Assembly: GCF_035083965.1 (NCBI RefSeq)
Contig: NC_089724.1
Span: 15,990,410 to 16,054,409, forward strand
Source of the DNA: Branchiostoma lanceolatum
Taxonomy: Eukaryota; Chordata; Leptocardii; Amphioxiformes; Branchiostomatidae
Length of the DNA stretch: 64,000 bases
Direction of reading: 5' to 3'
Shown: positions 52,147-62,775 of the stretch, piece after piece
Position numbering within the stretch: the stretch's first letter is position 1
Layout: every line of letters begins with the position of its first letter
Notes under the pieces: model-generated
What the model was told of the DNA's origin: nothing
The model's database searches: none
What the model saw: the letters and a program-made list of their open reading frames with translations, nothing else
Program-made: the position numbers and the translations under genes

Positions 52147-53775
52147 GTACATAGTTCGTCAGGATAACATCCAACGACGATATTACGCATTTATTGTCAA
52201 TAAAGACGTAATTTCAAGCAAGTTCTTTTTCTCTGTCATTTAAAACCATCTACATGCATTCGTTTACAATAATCTAATTGATAATCATTTGGATTAGAAC
52301 ATTTACTCACGAAACTGGCTATTGCCTATCAAATGGAGAAAAAAACTAAACGTGTTGGAATGAAACTATCATATCCATGAAATTTTTCATAAAAGTCACC
52401 AAACTTTGATGAATGAACAATATTTCATCGTCTTGAATATGAATGTAGTCTAGTTCGGAACAGGGTACTACATTAGGTTAGATAAATAGAGTCGTCAAAG
52501 TGTCTTTTCTCACTGACATTATAATATGTAGTGCCAAGCAGAGAAGTGGAATGGACCATCTATAATCCAGGCTAATAGCTACACTCAAACACAATGTTTA
52601 TGTTGTCTGTTCACTGATAATGAAACATTACAATTGTCTACAATGACATTCCCTTTTTGGATTATCATCTTAGGCTTTAGGGCAATTACATCATTTGTTC
52701 CAGTAAGGAGATGATGCCTGCCCTTTACTTTGTCACGCAACTTCAGAGTCATCCAGTCTGAATAATTCAGCGATTTTGCCAAGTGGTCCTTTTACAGTGA
52801 CTCGGTAGTGGCAAACAATGGTCGTCTTTGATCTTGACTTTGCTATATTTAGAATATCATCAATAAAAATACCTTGGACAATATTCTAGTAATTAGCTAA
52901 TAGATAAGCAGGGATTACCGTTGCCACGACAATTGCATGAATATTCAGTGCTCTACGTAAAGCTGTACCAATCACACACAGGTCTTGATCATGACTTACT
53001 TCAAAGTAGTGAGACTAAACAGAAATTCCTTGCGTTCTATGTTGCCATTTAGACATTTTAGAAAAAGATACAATGTATGTTAAAAGTACAACTGTATATA
53101 TTTTTCTCTCATACTTAGACATGCTGCGATTGCTGTACTACATGTAAGTTACATCTCTTGAAACCTGGCATTACATCTTAGTCCTCTGAACTAATGTCAA
53201 AACTACCATATCGATCTGATTCCAAACCAGAACGCAGTCTATGAAGCTAGATGTAATCACTTTTCTGGATAGCAAAAATGAGTAGACGAAATCACCCACA
53301 AATGAATATATTATATAACACTCGAACCAACCGTTGATGTAACCATTTCATGGAAATGAAGTTCTAGTCGTGTCTATTGTGTCCGCTTATGCCACAATCA
53401 CATACAAACTAATTCAGAAAAAAATAGAAAAACATCTGATGAACGTCACCCTTCTGAAGTCGTCTGTCAGTGTCCTGAATCAAGGTCATTACCTTTGGAC
53501 TACTCGCGTGACAACTAACGATCTATTCACCTTAACCTTTACACGGAAGACTGGTTTGAAAGAAGACAATGGTGGCATATCATTGCTCCTGAGAGAGCGT
53601 TATCGTCTGCATCTTTCGAAAACTATACTTTCATATGCACGTCTTAGTGAATCTATCTATTCTCTTTGTTGAATGGTATACAGGAAAACTGAGTTTAGTG
53701 ACAGTATCTGTGTGACAGTCGTAAAGGTATATGCTGTCTCGGTGGAATAACGTTGTTGGAGGAAGGACAGCATAG
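52147..53775 (+). other. Non-coding interval before cassette 3
   Basis: The sequence is AT-rich with no recognisable repeat family. A 100-codon plus-strand ORF at 53370-53672 has no domain and no supported splice sites, and was not called. Confidence 0.4.
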
Positions 53776-55056
53776 ATGCAGTCGCGAAGGAAATGTCTGC
53801 TACCGCGACTCCCATCCCCTCCCTCTCTCCAGAAGCAGGTATTTGTGATTTTCGTTCTGGATTGTCGATATCAATGCTGTTGTTTGTAACTTTGTTGCAG
53901 TAGTTTAGGCTGTTTATGTCGAGATGTTGTAAATAACAACAGATTGCCTAATTTTGTCATATCCCATTTCAAAAGTTACTACATGGAAACGTCGAGTGAC
54001 ACACATAACGTTATATAAACAAACCTTTTGAGATGCGAATGTAGAAGCGTCACAGTGGCGCACCAAGCGTAAGTGAGCCGTTGCTTCCTTATACAAAAAA
54101 AATAACTTGAGAGGTTCAGTTTTACTTCTAGTCATAACCATGCCACAGTATCAATTCTCGGCCGTGATGGGTAAAACCACAAGTCGGTCCCATAGTCGGT
54201 TGCAGTTACATGTATGAATTGAAATACGCTGATGTCATTTGTCAGATGATTAAATTTGCTGACATGACTAATCTTCCTGCAGAAGACCTGCCGCTGTTCA
54301 GCCTGTCCCAGGTGTACGTGCTGAACATCCAAGGCTGGGTCATCCTACTCTCCGTGCTGGTAGGGCTGGCCATCGTTGGCTGCCTGATTCTTGTCATCGT
54401 CTTCATTGTACAAGACTTCACAAGGTACTTGCGTTTTATTTACTGTATAGCGTTATGGGGTGGGGTGTCAATAACATAGTAGTTAATGTCGATGCCATGC
54501 ATGCATGACCCACTGGCATTTTGAGCATGTTGGAGAAAATGTCATGCGGACGCCAACGGCTATTAACAATCATGACATAAAGGTCCTTCATCATCTGTCC
54601 TGACGTTTATAAAGATTGCATACAAATCTACGAGCCCGCAAGGAACATTGGCATGTTATAACAAAGACTCTAGTTCTATGCTAGTTGTTCCGACTGATGA
54701 TACTGATATCTAAATGGTTTTGGAACTGTAAGCAAAAAGATGGTCTCTCAACGCTTGTCTCATATCATCCTATCAGCTTACAGAATCAAGACGATGATGA
54801 CACATCCAGCTCCAGCTCGTCTTCAGACTCTGATTCATCCTCTTCCTCCTCATCTTCTTCATCATCGTCATCGTCATCCTCCTCATCGTCGTCACCATCC
54901 TCAAGTAGTTCAAGTGGAGAGATAGACAAGAAGGAGTGGCGCAAGTTTAGTAGAAAACAAACACAGAAGCATCTGGAAGCACAGATGCAGCTCGCGAGAA
55001 TGAACTCCATCAGACGGATGCACGCTCAAGCTCTTGTTTTGGACGATTCGGACTAG
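53776..55056 (+). CDS. Transmembrane/tail cassette 3: Thr/Pro linker, single TM, Asp/poly-Ser tail (5' partial or alternative 3' exons of the mucin)
   Basis: Exon 54283-54424 (phase 1 in, 2 out) encodes DLPLFSLSQVYVLNIQGW, then a helix (VILLSVLVGLAIVGCLILVI). It joins 54777-55056 after CATCCTATCAG, giving SLQNQDDDDTSSSS, a run of about 35 Ser/Asp residues and then GEIDKKEWRKFSRKQTQKHL. The remainder is helical-looking and ends LVLDDSD before TAG. A candidate 63-bp exon, 53776-53838, is phase 1-1 and encodes AVAKEMSATATPIPSLSPEA, a Thr/Ser/Pro stalk like that before the mucin membrane helix; its acceptor has a weak pyrimidine tract. The acidic Ser run would suit casein kinase 2 phosphorylation. 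As with cassette 2, no signal peptide or large ectodomain exon is present nearby, and the mucin donor is phase-compatible. Confidence 0.65.
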
Positions 55057-55664
55057 TATGCATATGAGGAAGCGTCAGTATCAGTATCAAAAGTTTTTGA
55101 AATGAAGATTTCGGCTTAGATTATTGCATCATTTTGTCGCTGCATTACTATTTAATACTGCTTTACGCCTAAACATGACGTGTGTCGTTGTTTCTACACA
55201 TCTCAGATTGTATGTCTTGTACATGTAGTTACCACAGATTCTCGGATAGAATCTTGGTGAAAGTAAGCAAAGAAACTTAACAATGAGTCTTTTTTGTTCT
55301 TCCCGGGTAATGCACAATTGCATGCATCACATTGAGTTGACCTTTGCAGCAAAGAATTTTTCAATATGCTAACTTTTAAGTTAAAAATGATATAGAAAAC
55401 GAGTGTCATTTTATTGTTGACTGTACATTATAACACAATTTTCGACAAGATAAGTTGGCGAGTTTTCTATATGTGAATAGCACAAAAAAATTAAATTCCG
55501 TATGCCATTAGATTACCCATTTATTTAAAGCTCCATCTGTCCTTACACTTGTATATACTAGTACATATTAGCATAGTAAGATATCAAATTCCTGCATAAA
55601 TAATTATACAGTACTTAGTACTATCATCTTGACCTGTACTTAGCTTATAAGAGTATAAACGTAC

Positions 55665-55670
55665 AATAAA
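55665..55670 (+). terminator. Polyadenylation signal (AATAAA) after cassette 3
   Basis: It is a canonical hexamer about 610 bp after the stop at 55056. A second AATAAA lies at 55779-55784, just before a LINE copy on the other strand. Confidence 0.4.
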
Positions 55671-55805
55671 TTCTACCATTCATTCATTAAAATTTAAACC
55701 ACTACTGATTTACCCCGCTCTTATTGAAGAAAGATCACATGTACGTTATCTTTAAAATTTGCGTTAACGACATGCTTCAATAAAAGATTGAGACTATATC
55801 GCGTT

Positions 55806-56997
55806 TTCATTGAAAAGTTTATTGCAAATTCCTGCCCGTGGGCTAATTGCAAGTACATGTACATGTAACACAAAGTGGACGGACAGACAATAATGAACAG
55901 TATAACATATGTCTACTCTAGTCTTAACTACTGCCACTAAGTTCTAACTTATTGAGTTCGACTTCTTTTTCCGAGACTGTGGAAGACGAATGATCCCACT
56001 TTTTCTGTGATATGTTGGTTTTGTGATGTTAAGAGGAGAGTAGTTTTCTTTTCGTCTGAAAACGTGGAGAAATTAGGATGAAATATGGTGGCCTCTTTAA
56101 ACAGCTCATTTCTTTCGTTGTCGTAGAATGGGCAACTTGACATAAAATGTATTTCCTCTTCCACCTTGTTTGACATACAGTATTTACAAGTTCTTTGGCA
56201 CACAGGTAAGTTCTTGTACCGCCCTTTCTCAATTTCAAGGGGATGGACACTAATTCTAATTTTGCTAATTGCAGAGCGTAAATCGAAGTTATCTAATTCT
56301 AAATATTTTTCCATGGTTTAAGTTATTTTGCATGTCTTATAAAACCTTAGCTTGCCAGTATCAATACTCAAATTGTGACAGAAAGTTTGAATATACGTAT
56401 TGGTAATTCTGGACCTTAACATAGTACATACTGACTTGATATCACTGGATGAACTGCAAGAATAGAACAGTAGGAGTATCCACTATGGTCTAATATTACT
56501 TTTACACGTTGTAACAGGGTTTTTCTACGACTAGTTGTAATAGAGTTACGTTGAAACACGAGAGCGTCAACTTGTAATGGGTGTCTCTCATTATCCATCT
56601 GTAACAAGCGCAGCCAATAATGAATCACACGTATAGATATATCTGAGTCTAGAGGGAATCTACCAAGTTCTGCTCTAGAGGCTAAATTACTACAGTTTCT
56701 GAAAACCCCAAGTATATTTTTACAAAATCGTTGTTGCGAAATTTCGATTGGAGAGCTGTCATTTATGGAATCAGTGCCCCAAATTTCGCATCCATACAAA
56801 AGAATTGGCTTGATACAAGAATCAAATATTTTTAGTAAACACTTTGGGGAAACAGATGAACGAGTGAGAGATTTCAGGCTGTACATAGCTTTACGTGCTT
56901 TGAGTGAAAGTTGTTTTTTGGCCAGGGAGAAACTGCCCGACGATGTAATAGTCAAACTAAGGTAACAGTAGGAGGGAGCTATGTCCAATGTGTGTTA
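55806..56997 (-). mobile_element. 5'-truncated LINE (non-LTR retrotransposon) with reverse-transcriptase C-terminus
   Basis: On the minus strand, 56988-56416 encodes a late reverse-transcriptase region, including SGSFSLAKKQLSLKARKAM and the hallmark KPILLYGCEIWG. A second frame, 56314-55949, encodes the C-terminal Cys/His segment (RTCKYCMSNKVEEEIHFMSS). The two parts are interrupted by a stop and frame change, so the copy is dead. The 3' end is TTTGCAATAAACTTTTCAAT. The type resembles CR1/L2-like or Rex-like elements of marine invertebrates; the exact clade would need a tree. Confidence 0.75.
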
Positions 56998-57063
56998 TCC
57001 GATAAGGCTATGAACGAGAAAAAAATATGTTCAAATGATACGCTTGTATATTGTCTATAGACT

Positions 57064-57400
57064 TTCAAAGTTTATTGCAAATACATGCACGAGGGATACT
57101 TGCAAGGACAAACAGCACAAATAATGATGAAAAATACAATGATATTAAGGGCTACATCTAATGTTATGCTGCATTCTAAAATGTACATGGTGCTAGTTTT
57201 GTTTCTGGTAAATAATTGGTTTCTTAGATCCTCATAAAATGAACATTTAGAGATGAAATGACTTTCGTCTTCCACTGCATTTAAGAAGCAATATTTACAA
57301 ATCCTCTCCGACACAGGTAGTTTCAGATATCGCCCTTTTTTAATCTCCAGGGGGTGGCACGTATTCTAATCTTACAAAGTTCGAGATATTTCTCTACGCA
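57064..57400 (-). mobile_element. Second, older LINE fragment, minus strand
   Basis: It encodes SERICKYCFLNAVEDESHFI, the same C-terminal Cys/His segment as the copy at 55806-56997, and ends in TTTGCAATAAACTTTGAAAG. It is shorter and more diverged, and lies in the same orientation directly upstream of the first copy. Confidence 0.65.
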
Positions 57401-58052
57401 GTATTCGATAGATATCAAATGCAGGTTAACAAAACTAATACATTAGTTGAACAAAATGTTATCAGCTCACACAAAACACGCAACTATTGATTACAAAAAG
57501 TAGATGTTTGCAATTGTGAAGATGACATAAAAGAGTTGTCACGTTGATAAAATCATTCTAATTTAGCTTATGATTACACAGTCGATGATCCTGATAATCT
57601 AAACGTTCTCATTTATTACCCGGATAAGGTGTACACGATGATAATACAATCGGTTTTGACAAGATTATTGCCGGGTTTGCTTAAGATCGGGAGACATCTA
57701 CACCTCATTAACATACAACTGACACATAAGAAATTGGATAGGATGCATTTCTTAGGTATGTAAACTCAGTCTTACATTGATTCATAGCAAGTTACTTTTA
57801 TATACCACCTTGTTTTCATTTAACCATAATTGCTCCATTCAGCCGTTTGAAGCAAAAATTGTTGTAGCGAATATTTCATCAATTACGACGTATACAGCTA
57901 CCATACACAGCTAGTATTCGTAAGCAGATACAGAATATTCATGGTATAGAAGCTTCAAGTATACAGTGTTAAGTAACAATTGACCATTTTACAATTTTGT
58001 ACGATGACAGTGTTACACACTGAATAATTGATAAATGACCTGTCTACTACTT
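57401..58052. other. Short intergenic interval
   Basis: I see no exon, RNA gene or clear repeat in this AT-rich stretch between the LINE fragments and the lipase-like gene. Confidence 0.45.
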
Positions 58053-58058
58053 TTTATT
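58053..58058 (-). terminator. Polyadenylation signal of the lipase-like gene
   Basis: AATAAA on the minus strand (TTTATT on plus) lies about 100 bp beyond the stop codon at 58158-58156, well placed for the end of that transcript. Confidence 0.6.
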
Positions 58059-58155
58059 CACAGGACCAACAAACAAACAAACGGCAGTATACTAGTAGCC
58101 TCCTTGGCGACAGTAAGGAACGAAGTTGCAAATTGAACAACCTCTGCTTTTCACT

Positions 58156-61100
58156 TCAATAACCAAACAAGCCTTTCGCCTTGTTCACCATTAATGTCTT
58201 TGCGTCAGACAGCAATGACCCGAAGGACGGTCCTGCAGCTTCTTCTTTGGCCGGCGGTTCACCTGCCGCTTTTTCGACCACGTCTTTCATCACCTGTGAT
58301 ATCAGGCCTTCTTTATACGGTAGTTCCGGTACTTCCTGTAACAAACAAAAATCGTCGCTGATGAAAAAGAGATGCCATGAATTTCCAGTCTTGTTCAACC
58401 ACTCAATATCATGCATGGTGATGTTGTAGTACATCTCCATCCTTAGTCGTTTATTTAATTTGGAAAATTTCTCTGACTGATCACATATTAACGTTGGATT
58501 GAACAGAGAGTCGATGTACAGACCAATGTTTTCTATTTATCAACAGAAAATAGATTGATAAATGGAACTTTGACTTCTCTTAAATCCCCCTACCTCGATG
58601 TCAACTGAGACCGTTACTTGTTCAAAGTGTGTCCTGACCACAACTGTAGCTTCCTCTGACAGACCATCACTCTTGATTTCGCACTGTAACGCCACCCTTT
58701 GACGAGAAATGTAAACCACGACAAACTTTCCACCAGTCGTCACAGGAAGGTCTGTATATTTGAAAGAACAGACTATTATGAGAAGAAACTACTAGGTGAT
58801 TAACATAAGTTTAGCATAAGTCCACAGTTTGTCTATCTTTTAGTTTTTCAATGTTAGAATGTAGCAGCTTATCAATTCATGTTCTGCATTATCCTTCTTA
58901 TAGACCACGTGTGCATTTAGCCCATCCGGGCAGGAATATGCAATAAAGACTTACATTATAAATCAAAATAATTGGTTTAACGTTTATGATATATAAAACC
59001 ATATGCACACAACCATGGCCAACTACAAAGGAAATCAGTAGAATTCAAATAAACTTGCCTAGAATGGGCTTGTCTCTTTCTACAAAGTCTAAGTTGTCGC
59101 CATCGATGACGACCTGACATGTCTTCGTCATTCTGGAGTCGCCCTCTGTGTGTTTGGGAGATAACACTTCTATTAGGACCACTTTGTAACCAGGTGAGGT
59201 TATGGTAAAAAAAACAGACTCGTTTTGTTTTTCACCCATACGTGTACTCACTACGTAGCTGGAATGCACCACGCAAAGCCTATAAAAATAATTCATAGCA
59301 TCTATGAATTGTCATAATGATTTGTAGGTGCTATGAGGAAGAACTGAAAGAAAGCTTGTCAGTGAAAATCGTTTGGAATGCGAACAGGAAAATGGTATAC
59401 CCTTCGTTAACACCCTGAGGCTCTTGATGCTTGCGGGGAAAATGGAGTCCACAATGATGACGTCACTGGACGGTATGGTTTCGTCATCATCTCGGTATGT
59501 CGTCTTTTTCGCGATCTCAAAGAAAATCGTGCGGTAGTTAGACACCCGGTGGCACTGGAAATCCTCCTCTAAAGTAGAAAGAAAGAAAATCAAAGATGAG
59601 AACAAGAAAGGTCTTTAAAACACCTCGGTGACGTATGTCTAAAGTTGCATAATTCATGATCATTTATAATGACATAATCTCATAGACATATGTCCACAAC
59701 CTTATGATGTTTACCTTCATGACTGACGACTGATATTCCGCTCTTTCTAAGTTACACATGTCCCATGTTTGAAAATCCTTACATAGAATGCAATGGATTG
59801 TTGAAATTTACAAACTGGCAATGCAAATCATGGATGTAATTTTCAAAATTACCATTTAACTAAGTCAATCGTTATTCAAGCGATCTACATACCGAAAACC
59901 ATGACGATGAGGCAACCCCCTTCTTGACCTATTCTCTTTCAACGTCACGAACAAAAAGTCAAACGTCGAAACGTCGAAACGTAACACGCAGATGATATCT
60001 TCTGACTTCCAGTTATCTAGATATGTTCCATTTATTGACCTTTATTTCTCACTCACTGTGCCCTTCCATACATCTCCCCATTGATTATTGTTAATCACAA
60101 ATTTAAAGTAAACATCCTTTATCAATGGACAAGATAGTACCTTTCCAAGCTCGGATGTCTGGAGCCGTGTACTGGATAGATCCGGGATGGGTCAAGAGGC
60201 TGCGTCGCCAAAGAGCGCCCCCACCGGCCTTGGACGCACTGCAGCTGATACACAGATACCATCCCAATGGCACGTACAGGGAATCTAGCTCCCGCGCGGT
60301 TAGGCCCCATAGTTTGAGCATACGCCTGCATTTGTCAATCGCAGCTGGTATTCCGCTGAATGTTACGCTTGCGACTCCTTTGGCAAATGTACATACTCCC
60401 AACACACCGGAAGCGGTAAGGATACCCAAAATACCAACCACGGCGGGTGTCGCTTTGGCTGTAAAATCCTCAACTTTCTTCAATACTGTTTGTCCTGCAC
60501 ATTGAACAGTTTCCGCTAGGCGGAGAATGTACGGCACGGGGTCTTTTTCGTCGACAATCGTCAACATGCGAGGAGAGAGGTTGTGTTCCTCTGCAAACTG
60601 CTGGGCGCCGTCGTTCCCGAAGTACGGAGCGCCGAACGCGATGGACGTGACGTTGTCGACTGGTTGACCCTTAGTGCGCAGGTACACCATCATGTTCAAG
60701 GCGACGATGTGTGCCACAGCGCCCCCCAGGCTGTGTCCGCAGACGACAATGCGGCTGTTGCTGTATTCTTCCACGATGCGGTCGGCAGGCACGCGGAAGG
60801 CTAGATGCATGAAGCCCGCGTGGTATTTCCCGCCAACCCCGGAGTTGTGACTGCCCCGGCTTTGACCCGCTCCCTCCTGCCAAATATTCAGGTCTGACAT
60901 GACGTCTTTGAAGTCCGTTGTACCTGGAGAAATTGGTATGAGGACATGGTTTATCAAAACAACTTGACCATGGAAACGAGTGTAGATGAAGAGAATTGTC
61001 CAGTCACTGACAGTGAGGAAATCCTCATGTGCACAGGACGCACCAACCACCACACACAGAAAGGGGTGGTATAAACTTCCTGGCATTTTTCTACAAATTT

Positions 61101-62010
61101 CTGACGTCACATGTTCGTAAGTTCACTTGCCCTGAATATATTTGGCAATCTGATATACTCAATGTAAAAGTTACTTAAGCAGCTGGCCATGGATAAGTTT
61201 TGTAAACGGTCGGACGTTTCAGATAGCATCCGCTCGTCAGCGGCAAAACTAATCCAGTTACTTGAGTAACTTTTGTACATGTACTGTGTAATTAGTCATT
61301 TGAATCTGAAGATGGGATCAGTCAATCATTTGGTAACCTTTCTTGCTGTGTTTTGGACTGTTGGTCGGGAACAAGGAGAAGATGGAAGGGGAAAATGGAG
61401 CTGATTTATCCCTGCTGTGGGAAAGGTGTGTTCCCAGAACGTTTATCTTGTGCACGCCAAGCAACGTCCCTGGCGTACTGGCCTGCGATTCCTTTTTCTC
61501 GCTGCGTTGGCGTTGATCAGCCTTCCGCCAATAGGGTACCCCCACTGTTGGAGATAAAGTTGCCAGCCAATCACATTGCCTCTCAACAATAGAGGTGATT
61601 GGCTGATCAGCAAGAGGGAATATTTCTGATTGGCCAATGGCTGGCCAGCGCTAAAGCAGCGAACTGAAGCACAGATCGCAGGCCGGTGTGCCAGGGCCGT
61701 TGCATGTATACAAGCAGCGTGTCTGACGAGAATGAGCAAGCGCGTTAAAACATGTCTGAAAAGATCTAACCTTTAAATGCGACGAAAACCTCTTCTTTGT
61801 CCCGAGTTTCAGCCAGGAGGTACCCCACAGATCCATACCGACTGACGCTGACCCGCTCAAAATCGTGCAGATTCCGCTCGTGGTCAAAAAACTGTTGAAT
61901 GGCGTCGGTGTCGGGAAGATCGGACAGGTACACGGCCTCGGAGCATATCAGAGCCCGCTGGACATCCCCCGACTTCATACTGGGCCTTTGAATCATCTCC
62001 ATATACAGAT
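58156..62010 (-). CDS. Class-3 lipase-like alpha/beta-hydrolase (about 590 aa seen, 5' end not found)
   Basis: Exons in order are 61771-62010, 60141-60923, 59401-59568, 59059-59301, 58594-58751 and 58156-58335, all phase-consistent, with stop TGA at 58158-58156. The first reads LYMEMIQRPSMKSGDVQRAL and ends in VAFKG, joined to TTDFKDVMSDLNIW, the typical oxyanion-side strand of class-3 lipases. The nucleophile elbow is GHSLGG (60738-60721; Ser codon 60732-60730), and VDEKDPVPYI supplies the likely acidic residue. A hydrophobic stretch (AVVGILGILTASGVLGVCTF) and a YVPLGWYLCIS motif follow, the latter like the YxPFGxY of plant EDS1-type lipases. A beta-rich tail of about 250 residues ends KAKGLFGY. 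A likely function is acyl-ester hydrolysis; the catalytic His is not certain. The donor of exon 59059 is GC (CTAG/GCAAGT). The exon starting at 62010 is phase 1, so at least one upstream exon is missing; ATG at 62002 is an alternative start. Confidence 0.78.
61165..61285. mobile_element. Transposon relic with inverted flanks in a lipase intron
   Basis: AAAAGTTACTTAAGCAGCTGG and its inverse CCAGTTACTTGAGTAACTTTT bracket GTCGGACGTTTCAGATAGCA, the same layout as the relic at 34768-35035. It sits between exons 60923 and 61771. Confidence 0.5.
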
Positions 62011-62530
62011 CTGTCGGTAATAAAAATGACTCTTACTCTATATGTGATTTTGTATATTTAGTTCCGTGAAAACGGATGTATTGTTTTCGGCCCCGTTTGT
62101 TTGCTTGTTTGTTTGTTTGTTTGTTTGCGTAGTGTGTGTCCGTAGTTGGCCCGGGTCTAACTTTCTTTTCGCAGGCTGAGGAGTCCTGAGCTTAGATTTG
62201 TACCACAGTCATACGAGTAGAATGGATCATGTGATGTGTAAGATGGATATGGCTGTGTTATATTCTGTCAAGAAATTTACAAAAAATCTAAGTAGCTTAC
62301 TTTGATATAATCATATTCGATTTGTGCAAGTGTGTAGCCGTAATTATATTGATACTTTAGAGAGAGAAAATGTGATGTAGGGAATGGTGTAACCGGGGAC
62401 TGGCAGCATGAGAAGGCTGGTTTGGCCCAGGTCCAAAGTTGGCCCTGTAGGCTTGCAGGAAGTGATTGGTACTTTTGCCGTTAAGTCAGGAACCCGAGAA
62501 TTCCATGTGCGCACGGGTGGCGTATGGAAT

Positions 62531-62775
62531 TATAGCTCCAGTCACACTTGTGCGTATATAGAAGTCCGCATGAGTTGCGCATTAAGATGTTTTTAAGTTT
62601 AGGTTAAGTGTGCAGCCGAATCATGATTTCTTAGGTCCAATCACAGGGCTACACAACAGTGGGTCAAAGTAGAAAACAACTTTTTCTCCGCAAACCTTAC
62701 TTAAACCCCCAAAAAAAATGTTAATGCGCAGCTCACGCGCACTTGAACATACGCACAAGTATGACAGGGCCCTAA
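62531..62775. mobile_element. Small TIR element (MITE), about 245 bp
   Basis: The left end CAGTCACACTTGTGCGTATA is matched in inverse orientation by GGGCCCTGTCATACTTGTGC at the right end. Similarity continues inward for about 65 bp (TGAGTTGCGCATTAAGATG against TGAGCTGCGCATTAACATT). It has no coding capacity. It abuts a larger element with the same ends. Confidence 0.65.

Noticed and set aside
53370..53672. 100-codon plus-strand ORF
   Set aside because: No family resemblance and no plausible junction to cassette 3.
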